Below the pieces are notes generated by a model that was not told the origin of the DNA, made no database searches, and worked only from the letters and a program-made list of their open reading frames with translations. This document shows positions 53,276-62,350 of a stretch of DNA of 64,000 nt, in pieces. The stretch comes from Hyphomicrobiales bacterium (GTDB lineage Bacteria > Pseudomonadota > Alphaproteobacteria > Rhizobiales > Beijerinckiaceae), in contig JADJVD010000006.1 in assembly GCA_016716745.1 (NCBI GenBank), positions 1-64,000 on the forward strand, written 5' to 3'. Each line of letters begins with the position of its first letter. The stretch's first letter is position 1. The translations under genes and the position numbers were made by a program.

Positions 53276-54313
53276 TCACTCGAACGAGAGCTGCACCTTC
53301 ATTGCGCGCTTGCGGTCGCTGGCGAGTTCGAAGGCGCTCACCGCGTCCTTCAGCGGCACGGTGGCCGTGAGCAGCGGGCGCACGTCGATCCGCCGCTGCG
53401 CGATGTAGCCGACCGCCGTCGCGAATTCCGCGTGGAACCGGAACGTGCCGCGAATGTCGATCTCTTTGGCCACCACCGAATTCATCGGGATGGTGAATTC
53501 GCCGCCGACGCCGATCTGCACGATCACGCCGCGCGGCCGCGTCGCCACCAGCGCCGAGACCAGCGCGCGCGGATTGCCCGAGGCCTCGAAGGTCACGTCG
53601 AAGAAGCCCTTGTCGGCCTCGTAGGGCTTCAGCCCGTCGGGGTCGCTCGCGACATTGATCGTTGCGTCCGCCGCCACCTTGCGCGCGACCGCGAGCGGCT
53701 CGTCGGCGAGATCCGTCACCGCGATGAAGCTCGCGCCCGCGCGCCGCGCCGCCATCGCGGCCAGAACGCCGATCGGCCCCGAGCCCGTCACCAGCACCCT
53801 CGCGCCGACGAGCGGCCCGGCGCGGTTGACCGCGTGCACGACGACCGCCAGCGGTTCGCCGAACGCCGCCTCGGCTACCGATACGCCGTCCGGAGCCACG
53901 ACAGCTTGCGCCGCGTCGCACACGATGCGCTGGCGGAAGCCGCCCTGCACATGTGGAAAGCGCATCGCCGATCCGTAGAAGCGCATGTCGAGGCAATGCA
54001 TCTGCAGGCCGCGCAGGCAATAGCTGCAATGATTGCACGGCCGGCTTGGGTTGACGGCGACGGTCTGCCCGACGCGCAAGCCGCCGACGCCCGGCCCGAG
54101 CCGCTCGATCACGCCGGCGATCTCGTGGCCGAGCACCATCGGCTCCTTGACGCGCACGACGCCGAAGCCGCCGTCATGATAGTAATGCAAGTCCGAGCCG
54201 CAGATGCCGCCCGCGCCGATCTTGACGAGAACCTCGCCCGCCCCCGGTTCGCCGAGCGGAACCTCCTCGATGCGCAGATCGTGGGCGGCGTGAATGACGG
54301 CGGCGAGTGTCAT
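53276..54313 (-). CDS. L-idonate 5-dehydrogenase-like zinc alcohol dehydrogenase
   Basis: The 345-residue protein is a medium-chain zinc dehydrogenase. Catalytic zinc ligands are C38 (GICGSDLHYYHDGGFG) and H63-E64 (LGHEIAG). The structural zinc uses C93, C96, C99 and C107 (RPCNHCSYCLRGLQMHC). A GSGPIGVLAA dinucleotide fold is present. SDLHYYHDGGFGVVRVKEPMVLGHE is the pattern of L-idonate 5-dehydrogenases, which act on sugar acids. It is divergent from the amidohydrolase gene. Confidence 0.9.
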   Translation of the reverse strand: MTLAAVIHAAHDLRIEEVPLGEPGAGEVLVKIGAGGICGSDLHYYHDGGFGVVRVKEPMVLGHEIAGVIERLGPGVGGLRVGQTVAVNPSRPCNHCSYCLRGLQMHCLDMRFYGSAMRFPHVQGGFRQRIVCDAAQAVVAPDGVSVAEAAFGEPLAVVVHAVNRAGPLVGARVLVTGSGPIGVLAAMAARRAGASFIAVTDLADEPLAVARKVAADATINVASDPDGLKPYEADKGFFDVTFEASGNPRALVSALVATRPRGVIVQIGVGGEFTIPMNSVVAKEIDIRGTFRFHAEFATAVGYIAQRRIDVRPLLTATVPLKDAVSAFELASDRKRAMKVQLSFE

Positions 54314-54388
54314 GAGCGACTCGGGGGATGAGCGTTTCCTGAAAGAACGCTATCCTCGGCCCCAGCGGGCGACAAGGCGGGGCGGGGG

Positions 54389-55726
54389 ATGGAACGACGG
54401 GTCTGGTTGCGCGATCCGCAGGCGATCCTCGCCGACGGCGCGGCGCGCGGCGTCGTCATCGCGGGCGCGCGCATCGTCGAATGCGTCGGCGCCGGGCGCG
54501 AGCCGTCGAGCCCGGTCGACGCCGTGTTCGACGCCGGCCGCCATGTCGTGCTGCCGGGCCTCGTCAACACCCATCATCATTTCTATCAGACGCTGACGCG
54601 CGCGCATCCGCATGCGATCAACAAGGAGCTGTTTTCCTGGCTCGTCGCGCTCTATCCGGTGTGGGCGCGGCTCGATCCCGACAGCTTCCGCCTCGCCGTG
54701 CGGCTCGCGCTCGTCGAGTTGCTTCTGTCGGGCTGCACCACGGCGGCCGATCATCACTACGTCTTTCCGCGCGGCCTCGAGAACGCCATCGATATCGAGG
54801 TCGAGGAGGCGAGGGCGCTCGGCCTGCGCATGACGGTGACGCGCGGTTCGATGAACCTGTCGCAGAAAGACGGCGGTCTGCCGCCCGACAGCGTGGTGCA
54901 GGACGAGGACGAGATTCTCGCCGACAGCGAGCGCGTTCTGTCGCGCTGGCACGAGCCCGGCGGGGGCGCGCGCATACAGGTCGCGCTCGCGCCCTGTTCG
55001 CCGTTTTCTGTGACGAAGCGGCTGATGCGCGAGACCGCCGCGCTGGCGGAGCGTTTCGATTGCGCGCTGCACACGCATCTGGCCGAGACGGCGGACGAGG
55101 AGGCCTATTGCCTGTCAAAATATGCGTGCCGTCCCGTCGATCTGCTTGAGGAGACAGGTTGGCTGAACGAGCGCGCCTGGCTCGCGCACGGAATCCATTT
55201 CGACGACGCGGAGGTGGCGCGGCTCGGCCGTCACGGCGTCGGCGTCTGTCATTGCGCGACTTCGAACATGGTGCTCGCCTCCGGCGTCTGTCGCACCAAG
55301 GAGCTGGAGGCGGCGGGCGTGCGCGTCGGCCTCGGCGTCGACGGCTCGGCCTCCAACGATTCGTCGAACATGATGGAGGCTGTGCGCCACGCGCTGATGA
55401 TCGGGCGTCTGCGCTACGGCGCGGCCGCGGTGACGCATCTCGACGCCCTGAGATGGGCGACCGAGGGAAGCGCCAGATGCCTGCGCCGCGCCGACATCGG
55501 TCGCATCGCGCCGGACATGCAGGCCGACCTTGCGCTGTTCCGTCTCGACGAGCCGCGCTTTTCCGGCGCGCACGATCCGCTCGCCGCGCTCGTGCTGTGC
55601 GGCGCCCACCGCGCCGACCGCGTCATGATCGCGGGCGAATGGAAGGTGATCGACGGCGCGCCGGTCGGCGTCGATGTGGCCGAACTTGTGGCGCGCCACA
55701 GCGCGGCGGCGCGGCGCTTCGCGTGA
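54389..55726 (+). CDS. 8-oxoguanine deaminase-like amidohydrolase
   Basis: The 445-residue enzyme is of the metal-dependent amidohydrolase group. Metal ligands are in NTHHHFYQTLTRAHPHAINKE (H62-H64) and HTHLAETADEE. CHCATSNMVLASGVCRTKELEAAGV with GLGVDGSASNDSSNMMEA is the distinctive stretch of bacterial 8-oxoguanine deaminases, which were long annotated as hydroxydechloroatrazine hydrolases. It would turn 8-oxoguanine into uric acid; related triazine or cytosine-like substrates remain possible. Confidence 0.9.
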   Translation: MERRVWLRDPQAILADGAARGVVIAGARIVECVGAGREPSSPVDAVFDAGRHVVLPGLVNTHHHFYQTLTRAHPHAINKELFSWLVALYPVWARLDPDSFRLAVRLALVELLLSGCTTAADHHYVFPRGLENAIDIEVEEARALGLRMTVTRGSMNLSQKDGGLPPDSVVQDEDEILADSERVLSRWHEPGGGARIQVALAPCSPFSVTKRLMRETAALAERFDCALHTHLAETADEEAYCLSKYACRPVDLLEETGWLNERAWLAHGIHFDDAEVARLGRHGVGVCHCATSNMVLASGVCRTKELEAAGVRVGLGVDGSASNDSSNMMEAVRHALMIGRLRYGAAAVTHLDALRWATEGSARCLRRADIGRIAPDMQADLALFRLDEPRFSGAHDPLAALVLCGAHRADRVMIAGEWKVIDGAPVGVDVAELVARHSAAARRFA

Positions 55727-55730
55727 GGGA

Positions 55731-56648
55731 TTAGGCTTCGCCGAGCGCCGCGAGCACGGCCGCGCGCGTCGGCAGCGGCGCCACCGCGCCGTAGCCTTGC
55801 GTGGAGAGCGCGGCGGCGGCGTTGGCGAAACGCGCGGCGCGGAACGGGTCGTTCGTGCGCAGATATTCGGCGAGAAACGCGCCGTCATAGGCGTCGCCCG
55901 CGCCCGTCGCGTCCACCGCCTCGACGCGCACGCTGGCGATGCGCTCGCGCCGATCCGGCGTCGCCACCAGCGAGCCGTCGGCGCCGAGCGTCAGCGCGAC
56001 GATTTTCGCGCCGAGCGAGAGATAGAAGTCCGCGATCGCGTCCGGGTCGTCGAGGCCGGTCAGCTTCTGCGCGTCGTCGAGACCGGGTCGCGCGATGTCG
56101 GCGCTGCGGATCGCCTCGTGAATGATCGCGCGGGCGCGCCGCAGCGGCCACAGCTTCAGGCGCAGATTGGTGTCGTAGCAGACGATCCGGCCGGCCCCGC
56201 GCGCCGCGTCGATGGCGGCGAACACCGCGTCCGCCGCGCTCGCCGAGATCGCCTGGCTGATCGCCGAGACATGCAGCGCCCTGGCGCTCGCGACATAGGC
56301 CTGCGGCACGTCGGTGGGCGCCACGCGGCTCGCCGCCGAGCCGGCGCGCATGTAGGAGAACTCGTGCCCCTGCGGCCCGTGCGTGACAAAGTAGATGCCC
56401 GTCGCCGCGCCCGCGTCGATGCGCACCTGCGAAACGTCGACGCCCTCGCCGCGCCACATCTCGAGAATGGAGCGGCCGAACACGTCGTCGCCGAGCGCGG
56501 TGAAATAGCCCGTGCGCGCCCCGCAACGCGCCGCCGCGACAATGGCGTTGGAAGTGTCGCCGCCCACGCCCGGCCGATAGCCGTCCGAGCCGCGCGTCTG
56601 GTTCAGCTCGATGAGCGGCTCGCCCATGCCAACGATGTCGAGTGTCAT
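55731..56648 (-). CDS. PfkB-family kinase, KDG kinase-like
   Basis: The 305-residue product starts MTLDIVGMGEPLIELNQ and has GGDTSNAIVAAARCGARTGYFTALGDD (N-terminal signature) and VDATGAGDAYDGAFLAEYL (C-terminal signature with catalytic Asp). GEPLIE near the start and YDTNLRLKLWP are typical of 2-keto-3-deoxygluconate kinases. The idonate-type dehydrogenase close by fits sugar acid use. It faces the amidohydrolase tail to tail, four bases apart. Confidence 0.9.
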   Translation of the reverse strand: MTLDIVGMGEPLIELNQTRGSDGYRPGVGGDTSNAIVAAARCGARTGYFTALGDDVFGRSILEMWRGEGVDVSQVRIDAGAATGIYFVTHGPQGHEFSYMRAGSAASRVAPTDVPQAYVASARALHVSAISQAISASAADAVFAAIDAARGAGRIVCYDTNLRLKLWPLRRARAIIHEAIRSADIARPGLDDAQKLTGLDDPDAIADFYLSLGAKIVALTLGADGSLVATPDRRERIASVRVEAVDATGAGDAYDGAFLAEYLRTNDPFRAARFANAAAALSTQGYGAVAPLPTRAAVLAALGEA

Positions 56649-56783
56649 TTTAAGGCGCCGATCCCCCTGCGGCGCGGGACTGTATGCGCTTGCGCCAGCC
56701 CGCGCCAGTGGCGCGGCTTGACCGGCCGCGCCGGCGAGGGCCATCTGGGGCGACGGGCGCAAGCCGCTGCGACAGGAGCCTGC

Positions 56784-57212
56784 ATGAGCGATCTCGATCT
56801 GGCGAAAGCGCGCGCCATCCTCGACGCCGCCCTGGCGGAAGGCAGGGCGCGCGGCTTGAAGCCGCTCTCCGTCGTCGTGCTCGACGGGCGCGGCGCGCTG
56901 GCCGCCGCAGCCTCCGAGGACGGCGTCAGCCTGATGCGCTGGAAGATCGCGATGGGCAAGGCGCAGGCCGCGCTCGGGCTGGGCCTCGGCTCGCGCGCCG
57001 TGGGCGTCATGGCGGTGGACCGGCCCCATTTCACCGGCGCGGTGGCGGCGATGGCGCCGGACGGATTCGTGCCGGTCGCCGGCGGCGTGCTGATCCGCGC
57101 CGCGGGGCGCATTGTCGGCGCGGTCGGCGTGTCGGGCGATGCGTCGGACAATGACGAGGCGGCGGCTGTCGCCGGAATCGCGGCGGCGGGCCTCGCCGCT
57201 GACGCAGGCTGA
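56784..57212 (+). CDS. GlcG/HbpS family protein
   Basis: The 142-residue product starts MSDLDLAKARAILDAALAEGRARGLKPLSVVVLDGRGAL and ends in GAVGVSGDASDNDEAAAVAGIAAAGL, the pattern of the GlcG/HbpS family. HbpS binds heme outside the cell in Streptomyces; in most bacteria these small proteins accompany catabolic enzymes and their role is unclear. There is no signal peptide. It is 15 bp ahead of the carbamoylase gene and probably cotranscribed with it. Confidence 0.9.
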   Translation: MSDLDLAKARAILDAALAEGRARGLKPLSVVVLDGRGALAAAASEDGVSLMRWKIAMGKAQAALGLGLGSRAVGVMAVDRPHFTGAVAAMAPDGFVPVAGGVLIRAAGRIVGAVGVSGDASDNDEAAAVAGIAAAGLAADAG

Positions 57213-57227
57213 GGGCAGGGGAGCGGA

Positions 57228-58478
57228 ATGGTCGATTTCAGGAACATGCGCATCGACGGCGCGCGCCTGTGGGACGCGCTGATGGAGATGGCGAAGATCG
57301 GCGGCACGCCGGCCGGCGGCTGCAACCGCCAGACGCTGACCGATCTCGACCGGCAGGGGCGCGATCTGTTCGCCCGCTGGTGCCGCGAGGCGGGCATGAC
57401 GATGCGCGTCGACAAGATGGGCAATATGTTCGCCCGCCGCCCCGGCCTCGACGACAAACTGGCGCCGGTGATGCTCGGCAGCCATCTCGACACCCAGCCG
57501 ACCGGCGGCAAGTTCGACGGCGTGCTCGGCGTGCTCGGCGCGCTCGAGGTGGTGCGCAGCCTCAACGACATGAATGTGCGCACCCGCCGCCCGATCGAAG
57601 TCGCGAACTGGACCAACGAGGAGGGCGCGCGCTTCGCGCCCTCGATGATCGGCTCGGGCGTGTTCGCCGGGCATTATACGCTGGAGGAGGCCTACGCCGC
57701 GCGCGATCTCGAAGGCGCCGAATTCGGCGCCGAACTGAAGCGCATTGGCTATGTCGGCCCGGACGAGGCGGGCGGGCGGCCGATCCACGCCTATTTCGAG
57801 CTGCATATCGAGCAGGGCCCGATCCTCGAGGACGAGAAGATCGACATCGGCGTCGTCACCCACGGCCAGGGCCAGCGCTGGTACGAATACGCGATCAAGG
57901 GATTCGAGAGCCATGCCGGCTCCACCCCGATGCCGCGCCGGCGCGACGCGCTGCTCGGCGCCGCGCGCATCGTCGAGCTCGTCAACCGCACTGCGCTCGC
58001 CCACCCGCCGCTGGCGATGGGCACCTGCGGGGTGATCGAGTCGAAACCCGGCTCGCGCAACGTCATCCCGGGCGAGGTGTTTCTCACCAGCGAATTCCGC
58101 CACCCGGACGACGCCGTGCTCAGCGCCATGGACAAGGCGCTGCGCGAGGGCGTGGCCGAGATCGCCGCGCGCGGCCGGCTCGAGATCGAGATGCGCGAGA
58201 TTTCCTACTATCCGCCTGTGCCGTTCGAGGCGAGCTGCGTCGCCGCCGTTCGCCGCGCCGCGCAGGAGCTCGGCTATTCGCATCGCGACATCGTGTCGGG
58301 CGCAGGCCACGACGCCTGCTGGGTCGCGCTCGTCGCGCCGACGGCGATGATCTTCACGCCCTGCGTCGACGGCGTCAGCCACAACGAGAGCGAGACGATC
58401 TTGCCGGAATGGGCCAGCGCCGGCGCCGACGTGCTGCTGCGCGCCGCGCTCGAGAAGGCGGAAGTCGTCGCCGCCTGA
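57228..58478 (+). CDS. N-carbamoyl-L-amino-acid hydrolase / beta-ureidopropionase-like (M20 family)
   Basis: The 416-residue enzyme belongs to the Zn-dependent hydantoinase/carbamoylase group. Metal ligands are H86 (LGSHLDTQPTGGKFDG), D97 and E131/E132 (WTNEEGARFAPSM), plus a His in FELHIEQGP and one in SHNESE. These enzymes remove the carbamoyl group from N-carbamoyl amino acids or from ureidopropionate and allantoate. With the deaminase upstream it suggests nucleobase-derived nitrogen use, but specificity is not fixed by sequence. Confidence 0.92.
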   Translation: MVDFRNMRIDGARLWDALMEMAKIGGTPAGGCNRQTLTDLDRQGRDLFARWCREAGMTMRVDKMGNMFARRPGLDDKLAPVMLGSHLDTQPTGGKFDGVLGVLGALEVVRSLNDMNVRTRRPIEVANWTNEEGARFAPSMIGSGVFAGHYTLEEAYAARDLEGAEFGAELKRIGYVGPDEAGGRPIHAYFELHIEQGPILEDEKIDIGVVTHGQGQRWYEYAIKGFESHAGSTPMPRRRDALLGAARIVELVNRTALAHPPLAMGTCGVIESKPGSRNVIPGEVFLTSEFRHPDDAVLSAMDKALREGVAEIAARGRLEIEMREISYYPPVPFEASCVAAVRRAAQELGYSHRDIVSGAGHDACWVALVAPTAMIFTPCVDGVSHNESETILPEWASAGADVLLRAALEKAEVVAA

Positions 58479-58707
58479 CAATCGCGTCCGCACGATGCGG
58501 CGCCGCGCAGGAATGCGACGACGCACAATGTGCGCGGCCGCACCTCCGCGCCGGCGCGCGCCGCGCTATCGGCTTCGTCCTGACGACGCCATAGGGGCGT
58601 CACACTTGTCCGTCACACCGTGAGCATCAACGCCGCGACGTTACGCGACGACGGCGGGATCGTCGGCTTTCGGGCCGCGGTCGATCGACAAGCGATGGGA
58701 GAGGCGC

Positions 58708-59103
58708 ATGGCGCGGTCATTTGGCAAGGCGAGCGGGGAGGCGGACCCCACCATGATCGAGGATCTTCTGCACTCCTGCGCCTATGCGCCGGTCGCCCGC
58801 GCGGCGCTCGCCTCGATCGGCGGCGCCTTCGCGGAGGAGGTTCGCCGCTTCGCCGAGTCGCGCGACATGGCGGCCGGCGTGTTCGCCGCTCGTGCGGTCA
58901 TTCGCTACGGCCGCCGGGCCACCGACGAGAGCCTTTTCGACCTGGCGCGTCTGATGCAGGGCTCGGACCAGCCGGTTCTCGCCGGATTGCGCGAAATTCT
59001 GGCTCAGGCCATCGGCGAGCGGGACGCCGACGGGTCCGGATCCCGCGAATCCTCGCCGCCGCCGAGGAGCCGCGCGTCCGAGAGGCCGCGCCTCTCGCTC
59101 TGA
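58708..59103 (+). CDS. Hypothetical protein, 131 residues
   Basis: The product has a helical middle part (EDLLHSCAYAPVARAALASIGGAFAEEVRRFAESRD, FAARAVIRYGRRATDESLFDLARLMQG) and a polar Ser/Pro/Arg-rich tail. There is no signal peptide or membrane helix, and I know no family. Third-position GC is high and the region lacks a competing gene, so it is probably real. The 229 bp before it show no feature that I can name. Confidence 0.6.
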   Translation: MARSFGKASGEADPTMIEDLLHSCAYAPVARAALASIGGAFAEEVRRFAESRDMAAGVFAARAVIRYGRRATDESLFDLARLMQGSDQPVLAGLREILAQAIGERDADGSGSRESSPPPRSRASERPRLSL

Positions 59104-59122
59104 GGTTCGCCGGCGGCGCCGA

Positions 59123-59587
59123 TCAGGCGTCGCCGACGGGCAGGGGGCGGTAATAGGCCGAGGCGACTTTCTCGAAGCGCCCGCGCAGCGAGGCCTCGAG
59201 CCCTGTTTCGGCGTCCTCGTCGCCGGCCCCGCCGCCGATCTCCAGCACCACGCCCTTGCAGCCGCGCTCGCGGGCGATGCGCTCGGCGGCGGCGACGATG
59301 GCGGCGTTAAGCACCGGGCTCGGCACGCCGCTGCAGGCGAGCGCCTGAACCCTCAGGACCCGGCCGTGCCGGAGATCCTGCTCGACCTCGTGGGTGAACA
59401 GCGCATGGGCGTAGCCGCGCGAATCCTCGATGGCGACGACGTCCGAGCCGGCGCCGGGGCGATCGCGCGCGTCGAGATAGGCGAGCCAGTCTTCGAGTTT
59501 CAGGGCGGGATCGAAAAAATGGACGAGCGCGAAACCGCGGCCGGCGCGGTCGCGCTCCAGTCGCACGGCGCGAAAGGCCCCCTCCAT
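59123..59587 (-). CDS. Hypothetical GNAT-like protein, 154 residues
   Basis: I chose the ATG at 59587 (MEGAFRAVRLERDRAGRGFALVHFFDPAL). The second half has VVAIEDSRGYAHALFTHEVEQDLRHGRVLRVQALA followed by NAAIVAAAERIARERGCKGVVLEIG, a strand-helix-strand layout like that of N-acetyltransferases, but the acetyl-CoA Q/RxxGxG/A loop is not clear. It is divergent from the Fnr-type regulator and may share its control region. Confidence 0.6.
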   Translation of the reverse strand: MEGAFRAVRLERDRAGRGFALVHFFDPALKLEDWLAYLDARDRPGAGSDVVAIEDSRGYAHALFTHEVEQDLRHGRVLRVQALACSGVPSPVLNAAIVAAAERIARERGCKGVVLEIGGGAGDEDAETGLEASLRGRFEKVASAYYRPLPVGDA

Positions 59588-59649
59588 AGTCCGCAGCCTC
59601 GAACCGATTTCTCCCACCAAGCAAAATAGGCTTGAGCCGTCCCCCCACA

Positions 59650-59663
59650 TTGATGCATATCAA
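59650..59663. promoter_or_regulatory. FNR/FixK box at the fnr gene
   Basis: TTGATGCATATCAA is a perfect match to the FNR consensus TTGAT-N4-ATCAA. It lies 50 bp ahead of the preferred start of the Fnr-type gene and covers an in-frame upstream ATG at 59653. Position this close to the gene suggests control of fnr by itself or by a FixK-like protein. Confidence 0.9.
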
Positions 59664-59712
59664 CTCCGTCCGGGCGGCCGATCGCTCGGCCGCGTTCGAC
59701 GTCGGCGGAGCG

Positions 59713-60471
59713 ATGGGAATGGCGAGAGTCTCGGCGCATGACGGGGACGGGCCGCATTCCTTGCGGGTCGGGTGTTCGCATGCGACCTGCGAGACGATCT
59801 GCGCCGACTGCCCGGTGCGGGGGCTCGCCGTGTGCTCGGCGCTCGAGCCGGAGGAGCTCGACGAGTTCAGCCGCCTTTCCCAGACCGTGCATCTGCCCGG
59901 CAAGGCGACCCTGATCGCGCAGGACGAGGAAGCCGAATACATCTTCAATCTGACAGCCGGGGTGGTGCGGCTTTACCGCCTGCTGTCGGACGGTCGCCGC
60001 CAGATCGTCGGCTTCGCCCTGCCGGGCGATTTTCTCGGCCTGGCGATGACGAAGCGCAACACCTTCTCGGCGGACGCGGTGGCCCCGGTCGCCGCCTGCC
60101 GCTTTCCGCGGGAGGTTTTTGCGCGCTATCTTGCGGAAAAGCCGCATCTTTTGCGGCGTCTGCATGAACTCTCCACGCACGAGCTGACGCTGGCGCAGGA
60201 CCAGATGGTGCTGCTCGGCCGTCGCACGGCGGAGGAGAAGGTGGCCGCGTTCCTGATCGCCTTCCGCGACCGCTGGAGCCGCATCAACCAGGCGCATCTG
60301 CACATTCCGCTGCCGATGAGCCGGCAGGACATCGGCGATTTCCTCGGCCTCACCGTCGAAACGGTGAGCCGGATGATGACGAAGCTCGCCCGCGACAAGG
60401 TGATCGTCATCGTCCCCGACGGGGTGCGCATTCTCGACGAGAAGAAGCTCGAATCGCTCTGCGCCGGCTGA
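59713..60471 (+). CDS. fnrL: Crp/Fnr-family oxygen-sensing regulator (FnrL-like)
   Basis: The 252-residue product has Fe-S ligand cysteines near the N terminus (C30-x2-C33-x7-C41 in ETICADCPVRGLAVC) and a fourth at C129 (VAACRFP), the FnrL/FnrN arrangement. A cyclic-nucleotide-type fold and a helix-turn-helix MSRQDIGDFLGLTVETVSRMM, with E-xx-S-R to read TTGAT, follow. I chose the ATG at 59713, after GGCGGAG, over the ATG at 59653 because the FNR box covers the latter and no ribosome site precedes it. It should activate ccoNOQP at low oxygen. Confidence 0.92.
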   Translation: MGMARVSAHDGDGPHSLRVGCSHATCETICADCPVRGLAVCSALEPEELDEFSRLSQTVHLPGKATLIAQDEEAEYIFNLTAGVVRLYRLLSDGRRQIVGFALPGDFLGLAMTKRNTFSADAVAPVAACRFPREVFARYLAEKPHLLRRLHELSTHELTLAQDQMVLLGRRTAEEKVAAFLIAFRDRWSRINQAHLHIPLPMSRQDIGDFLGLTVETVSRMMTKLARDKVIVIVPDGVRILDEKKLESLCAG

Positions 60472-60560
60472 AACCGGCTGGGCGGTTCGCGCGACGTTGA
60501 GTCGCGCGCCGGGATTTGGCGCAACTCGCCCGAAAGTGGCGCCTCGCGCCGACTAACCGC

Positions 60561-60574
60561 TTGACTTGAATCAA
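60561..60574. promoter_or_regulatory. FNR/FixK box upstream of ccoN
   Basis: TTGACTTGAATCAA matches TTGAT-N4-ATCAA at nine of ten fixed positions. Its centre is about 99 bp ahead of the ccoN start, so an FNR-activated promoter with a start point about 41 bp downstream would leave a leader of roughly 60 bases. Confidence 0.88.
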
Positions 60575-60666
60575 TGTTGGCGGGATTGCGGCAGACGATG
60601 TTGCGGCACAACAGGCGGGCGGAGTCGCATCCGCGCCCCCGCGCGCCTGCAGTTGGGGATAGGGCC

Positions 60667-62343
60667 ATGGCAGAATCCACGCTTGCAAGTCCGTCAGGCG
60701 GACCAATCAAGAGATCAATGACATTCGGCGAGATTGGCGTGTCGATCGCCTTGGTCGCGCTGGCTGCGCTCTCGCTGCTGATCGCGGCGAAGGCGTACAC
60801 GCCCGAATATGCGTTCCACGCCTATCTGTTCGCCGCCGCGAGCGTCGGCGGAATCTACGCGATCGTCTCGCGCTACATGGGCGGCCGTCCGGTCGCGGCG
60901 CAGGAGATCGACGGCAAGCCGAACTACAACATGGGCCCGGTCAAGTTCGCCGCGCTCATCTCGATGTTCTGGGGCATCGCCGGCTTCCTCGTCGGCGTCA
61001 TCATCGCCCTGCAGCTCGCCTATCCGGTCATGAATCTGGACCTGCAGTGGATCCAGTTCGGCCGCCTGCGCCCGCTGCACACCTCCGCGGTGATTTTCGC
61101 CTTCGGCGGCAACGTGCTGCTCGCGACGTCCTTCTACGTCGTGCAGCGCACCTCGCATGCGCGCCTGGCCGGCGACCTCGCCCCGTGGTTCGTCATCCTC
61201 GGCTACAACTTCTTCATCCTGATCGCCGGCACGGGCTACCTGCTCGGCATCTCGCAGAGCAAGGAATACGCCGAGCCGGAGTGGTACTCCGACCTCTTCC
61301 TCACCGTGGTGTGGGTCGCCTACCTGCTGGTCTTCCTGGCGACGCTCTGGAAGCGCAAGGAGCCGCACATCTACGTGGCGAACTGGTTCTATCTGGCCTT
61401 CATCGTCACCATCGCCGTGCTGCATCTCGGCAACAACGCCACGATCCCGGTTTCGATCTTCTCGGCGAAGTCGTACATCGTGTGGGCGGGCGTGCAGGAC
61501 GCGATGTTCCAGTGGTGGTACGGCCACAACGCGGTCGGCTTCTTCCTCACCGCCGGCTTCCTCGCCATCATGTACTACTTCGTTCCGAAGCGGGCGAACC
61601 GTCCGGTGTATTCCTACCGGCTGTCGATCGTCCACTTCTGGGCGCTGATCTTCCTCTACATCTGGGCGGGCCCGCACCACCTGCACTACACCGCGCTGCC
61701 CGACTGGGCGCAGACCCTCGGCATGACCTTCTCGATCATGCTGTGGATGCCCTCGTGGGGCGGCATGATCAACGGCCTGATGACGCTGTCGGGCGCCTGG
61801 GACAAGCTGCGCACCGATCCGGTGCTGCGCATGATGGTGGTGTCGGTCGCGTTCTACGGCATGTCGACCTTCGAGGGTCCGCTCATGTCGATCAAGGTCG
61901 TGAACTCGCTCTCGCACTACACCGACTGGACGGTCGGTCACGTGCATTCGGGCGCGCTCGGCTGGGTCGGCTTCGTCTCCTTCGGCGCGCTCTACTGCCT
62001 CGTCCCGTGGCTGTACAACCGTCCGGGCCTGTACTCGCTGAAGCTGGTGAACTGGCACTTCTGGATCGCGACCCTCGGCATCGTGCTCTACATCAGCTCG
62101 ATGTGGGTGGCGGGCATCATGCAGGGCCTGATGTGGCGCGCCTACACCTCGCTCGGCTTCCTTGAGTACTCGTTCATCGAGACGGTCGAGGCGATGCACT
62201 ACTTCTACGTCATCCGTGCGCTCGGCGGCGCCTTGTTCCTCGTCGGCGCGCTGATCATGGCGTGGAATCTCTACAAGACGATCACCTCGCCGAGCGTCGA
62301 GGCGGTTCCGGCGGGCCGTTCGCAGCTCGCCCCGGCGGAGTGA
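60667..62343 (+). CDS. ccoN: Cytochrome cbb3 oxidase subunit I (CcoN)
   Basis: CcoN is the catalytic heme-copper subunit of the high-affinity terminal oxidase. The 558-residue protein has about twelve to fourteen helices, with conserved heme and copper histidines in QFGRLRPLHTSAVIFAFGGN, MFQWWYGHNAVGFFLTAGFLA, GPHHLHYTALPDW and YTDWTVGHVHSGALGW. I chose the ATG at 60667; the frame is open further upstream but that would run over the FNR box. It is the first gene of ccoNOQP. Confidence 0.97.
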   Translation: MAESTLASPSGGPIKRSMTFGEIGVSIALVALAALSLLIAAKAYTPEYAFHAYLFAAASVGGIYAIVSRYMGGRPVAAQEIDGKPNYNMGPVKFAALISMFWGIAGFLVGVIIALQLAYPVMNLDLQWIQFGRLRPLHTSAVIFAFGGNVLLATSFYVVQRTSHARLAGDLAPWFVILGYNFFILIAGTGYLLGISQSKEYAEPEWYSDLFLTVVWVAYLLVFLATLWKRKEPHIYVANWFYLAFIVTIAVLHLGNNATIPVSIFSAKSYIVWAGVQDAMFQWWYGHNAVGFFLTAGFLAIMYYFVPKRANRPVYSYRLSIVHFWALIFLYIWAGPHHLHYTALPDWAQTLGMTFSIMLWMPSWGGMINGLMTLSGAWDKLRTDPVLRMMVVSVAFYGMSTFEGPLMSIKVVNSLSHYTDWTVGHVHSGALGWVGFVSFGALYCLVPWLYNRPGLYSLKLVNWHFWIATLGIVLYISSMWVAGIMQGLMWRAYTSLGFLEYSFIETVEAMHYFYVIRALGGALFLVGALIMAWNLYKTITSPSVEAVPAGRSQLAPAE

Positions 62344-62350
62344 CATCATC

